Below are positions 42,143 through 43,340 of a stretch of 43,340 nucleotides of DNA, in pieces; position 1 is the first letter of the stretch; each line of letters opens with the position of its first letter. The notes under the pieces were generated by a model. The model was not told where the DNA came from, did not search any database, and saw only the letters and a list, made by a program, of their open reading frames with translations. The stretch spans positions 1-43,340 of the forward strand of contig PLUE01000042.1 in the NCBI GenBank assembly GCA_003164785.1. The letters are read 5' to 3'. The DNA comes from Gammaproteobacteria bacterium. Its GTDB lineage: Bacteria > Pseudomonadota > Gammaproteobacteria > Steroidobacterales > Steroidobacteraceae. The translations under genes were made by a program, and so were the position numbers.

Positions 42143-42225
42143 TGCTCCTTCATCGTCAACCTCAACAGCGTCAAAAGGCACAAAGCTACAGGCTGCGTAC
42201 CCCTCCAACCGCTGCTCGGGAGCGC

Positions 42226-42254
42226 TTGTTTTTATGTCATAAATGACATATTAT
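42226..42254 (+). promoter_or_regulatory. higBA promoter with 18-bp palindromic operator
   Basis: TTGTTT (42226-42231), 17-bp spacer, TATTAT (42249-42254). The palindrome TATGTCATAAATGACATA (42233-42250) fills the spacer and touches the -10. Transcription would start about at the GTG (42262), so the toxin mRNA may be leaderless. Confidence 0.6.
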
Positions 42255-42261
42255 AGGACAT

Positions 42262-42600
42262 GTGAGCCCTAAAGACAAGCCTTTGGCGTGGCTTCATGGA
42301 GAGATCAAAACTCCCCCGATGTCGCGTGAAGCAAGAGTCGAGACCGGATTTCTGTTGCGACGACTCCAGCGCGGCGAATTGCTGTCGATGCCGCATTCTC
42401 GGCTTATGCCGAGTATCGGGGCTCGATGCCATGAGTTGCGCATTAACGACGTTGGCGGCACTTGGCGTGTCCTTTATCGGATCGACATAGACGCGATTGT
42501 GATTCTCGAGGTCTTTGCCAAGAAGACTGGCAAAACACCGAAAGCCGTTATAGAAACTTGCCGAAAGCGCCTGAAGGAGTACGAAGATGCAGGAAAGTAA
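42262..42600 (+). CDS. higB: HigB/RelE-type (phage Gp49-like) toxin
   Basis: 112 residues from a GTG. Family blocks: KPLAWLHGEIKTPPMSREAR, GFLLRRLQRGELLSMPHSR, ARCHELRINDVGGTWRVLYR, DAIVILEVFAKKTGKTP. These are RelE-fold mRNA interferases encoded upstream of an XRE antitoxin. The frame is intact. The gene overlaps the antitoxin gene by 14 bases. The GTG start is supported by family N-termini that begin just there. Confidence 0.9.
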   Translation: MSPKDKPLAWLHGEIKTPPMSREARVETGFLLRRLQRGELLSMPHSRLMPSIGARCHELRINDVGGTWRVLYRIDIDAIVILEVFAKKTGKTPKAVIETCRKRLKEYEDAGK

Positions 42601-42913
42601 GCGTAAGAAACTGGAATCAAAAGGATGGAAGCTTGGCAGCGCCAAGGATCTGCTGGGGCTCTCAAACGAGGAAGAAATGTATATCGAGCTAAGATTAAAG
42701 CTCGCGCAGGGCCTCAAGGCGCGCCGACAAGCAAACGGTATCACCCAGATTAAATTGGCGCGGACCATAAAGTCGAGTCAATCGCGCGTAGCAAAAATGG
42801 AAGCTGGCGATCCCACAGTATCGCTTGATCTACTAGTCAAATCGATACTAGCGCTCGGAGCGTCAAACAGAGAGCTGGCAGCGATCATCGCGAGAGGTTC
42901 GCGCGGCAACTGA
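42587..42913 (+). CDS. higA: HigA-like XRE-family antitoxin
   Basis: 108 residues. The helix-turn-helix domain is at about 45-90: RQANGITQIKLARTIKSSQS followed by RVAKMEAGDPTVSLDLLVKS. The N-terminal 40 residues (LESKGWKLGSAKDLLGLSNE) are the usual toxin-binding extension of the HigBA group with toxin gene first. It probably binds the palindrome at 42233-42250. A GAAGGAG-like site inside higB precedes the ATG. Confidence 0.9.
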   Translation: MQESKRKKLESKGWKLGSAKDLLGLSNEEEMYIELRLKLAQGLKARRQANGITQIKLARTIKSSQSRVAKMEAGDPTVSLDLLVKSILALGASNRELAAIIARGSRGN

Positions 42914-43201
42914 GGAGCCGCATCACTTGTCATTTGGCTGCAATCGTTGCATACGCGAGGACGTTAGGCAAAAACGTGTTGGTTGGCTATGCCATCGCGC
43001 TGTGCGGTGCTGCACCGAGCGTTCCCGTCGTGGCACGACCTGTTCAGCCCCGTCACCGACGCTGTAGCCGATCGTTCATTGAAAACGGGTCGATCCTGAT
43101 TCGTACGGGTGCATAGCCGTCGTTGGAACCTTGCGGCGTCTCGCCGTTTTCATGCGGACAAACCGGCTGCTTCCCGCTTGCCAAAAGCAGGTGCTCTTTG
43201 G
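42914..43201. other. Gene-free stretch after higBA
   Basis: A 60-codon frame (42934-43116) lacks a ribosome-binding site and family resemblance. I see no terminator or repeat here. Confidence 0.4.
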
Positions 43202-43340
43202 TTACTCTGACGGATCGTCGTCGATTTCCTGGCCGCCGTCATGTGAAGGATTGTTACGATCTTCATTGTGACCGCGATCTGAGTCACCTGATACGGATGC
43301 TCCGGTTTGCTGTTGGCCCCGGCGGCTACCTGATAATCCC
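43202..43340 (-). CDS. C-terminal tail of an unknown protein entering from the right edge
   Basis: Found by hand. About 45 codons end at a TAA (43204-43202). The tail is hydrophilic and acidic: GQQQTGASVSGDSDRGHNED, then NNPSHDGGQEIDDDPSE. Such a disordered tail fits a large cytoplasmic protein, but no domain is visible and the frame could be chance. Confidence 0.35.
   Translation of the reverse strand, partial: GLSGSRRGQQQTGASVSGDSDRGHNEDRNNPSHDGGQEIDDDPSE

Noticed and set aside
42934..43116. 60-codon open frame after higA
   Set aside because: No ribosome-binding site, no family resemblance and a composition shift midway.

Overview
The window is GC-rich and gene-dense and reads as a chromosome segment of a proteobacterium. 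A gammaproteobacterium is the best guess: it has a full System I cytochrome c maturation operon (ccmABCDEFGHI), PrlF/YhaV and HigBA toxin-antitoxin modules, a HAE1-type RND pump and a BarA/ArcB-like hybrid kinase. It also carries coenzyme F420 biosynthesis genes, which are sporadic in Proteobacteria. No rRNA, tRNA or CRISPR array was found. One gene runs off the left edge (fbiC) and probably another off the right edge.

Region 1 (1-14.2 kb) is the most unusual part. On the minus strand lie a BetI-like TetR domain fused to a Rieske-oxygenase domain that has lost its catalytic residues, an F420-type luciferase-like oxidoreductase, cofC and fbiC; these four look like one operon. Divergent from it are two PotB/PotC-type permease genes. 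Then come a Tat-exported F420-type oxidoreductase and an operon of a PotF-like binding protein, a gamma-butyrobetaine-hydroxylase-like dioxygenase (TmpA-like) and an HD-domain oxygenase (TmpB-like). TmpA/TmpB convert 2-(trimethylamino)ethylphosphonate to glycine betaine plus phosphate, and BetI proteins and glycine betaine oxygenases (GbcA) handle choline and betaine. I infer a quaternary-ammonium-phosphonate uptake and catabolism locus controlled by a repressor that carries a dead oxygenase as a possible sensor. No transporter ATPase is in the window. Two unknown genes, a class III aminotransferase and a small relic of groEL follow.

Region 2 (14.2-18.3 kb) holds a fluoride channel (crcB), a MarR regulator, prlF-yhaV, a Phd antitoxin whose VapC toxin survives only as its two ends, and an ArsB-family transporter.

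Region 3 (18.3-30.4 kb, all minus strand) has a membrane fusion protein, an RND pump and a CAP-domain protein downstream of ccmABCDEFGHI. Region 4 (30.6-38.8 kb) has small unknown genes, an MFS exporter, an operon of a TlpA thioredoxin, DUF4266 lipoprotein, DUF3570 beta-barrel and ApbE flavin transferase behind a promoter overlapped by a 19-bp palindrome, a nucleotidyltransferase relic and a 930-residue hybrid histidine kinase.

Region 5 (38.8-43.3 kb) is an AT-richer, eroded accessory patch. A brnT/brnA module is split by an IS1341-type tnpB element whose tnpB is frameshifted. A 285-bp piece of the same element, with the same frameshift, sits in opposite orientation inside a second, broken copy of a small unknown gene found just left of brnT. 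An apparently intact higBA module and the tail of an unknown protein end the window.
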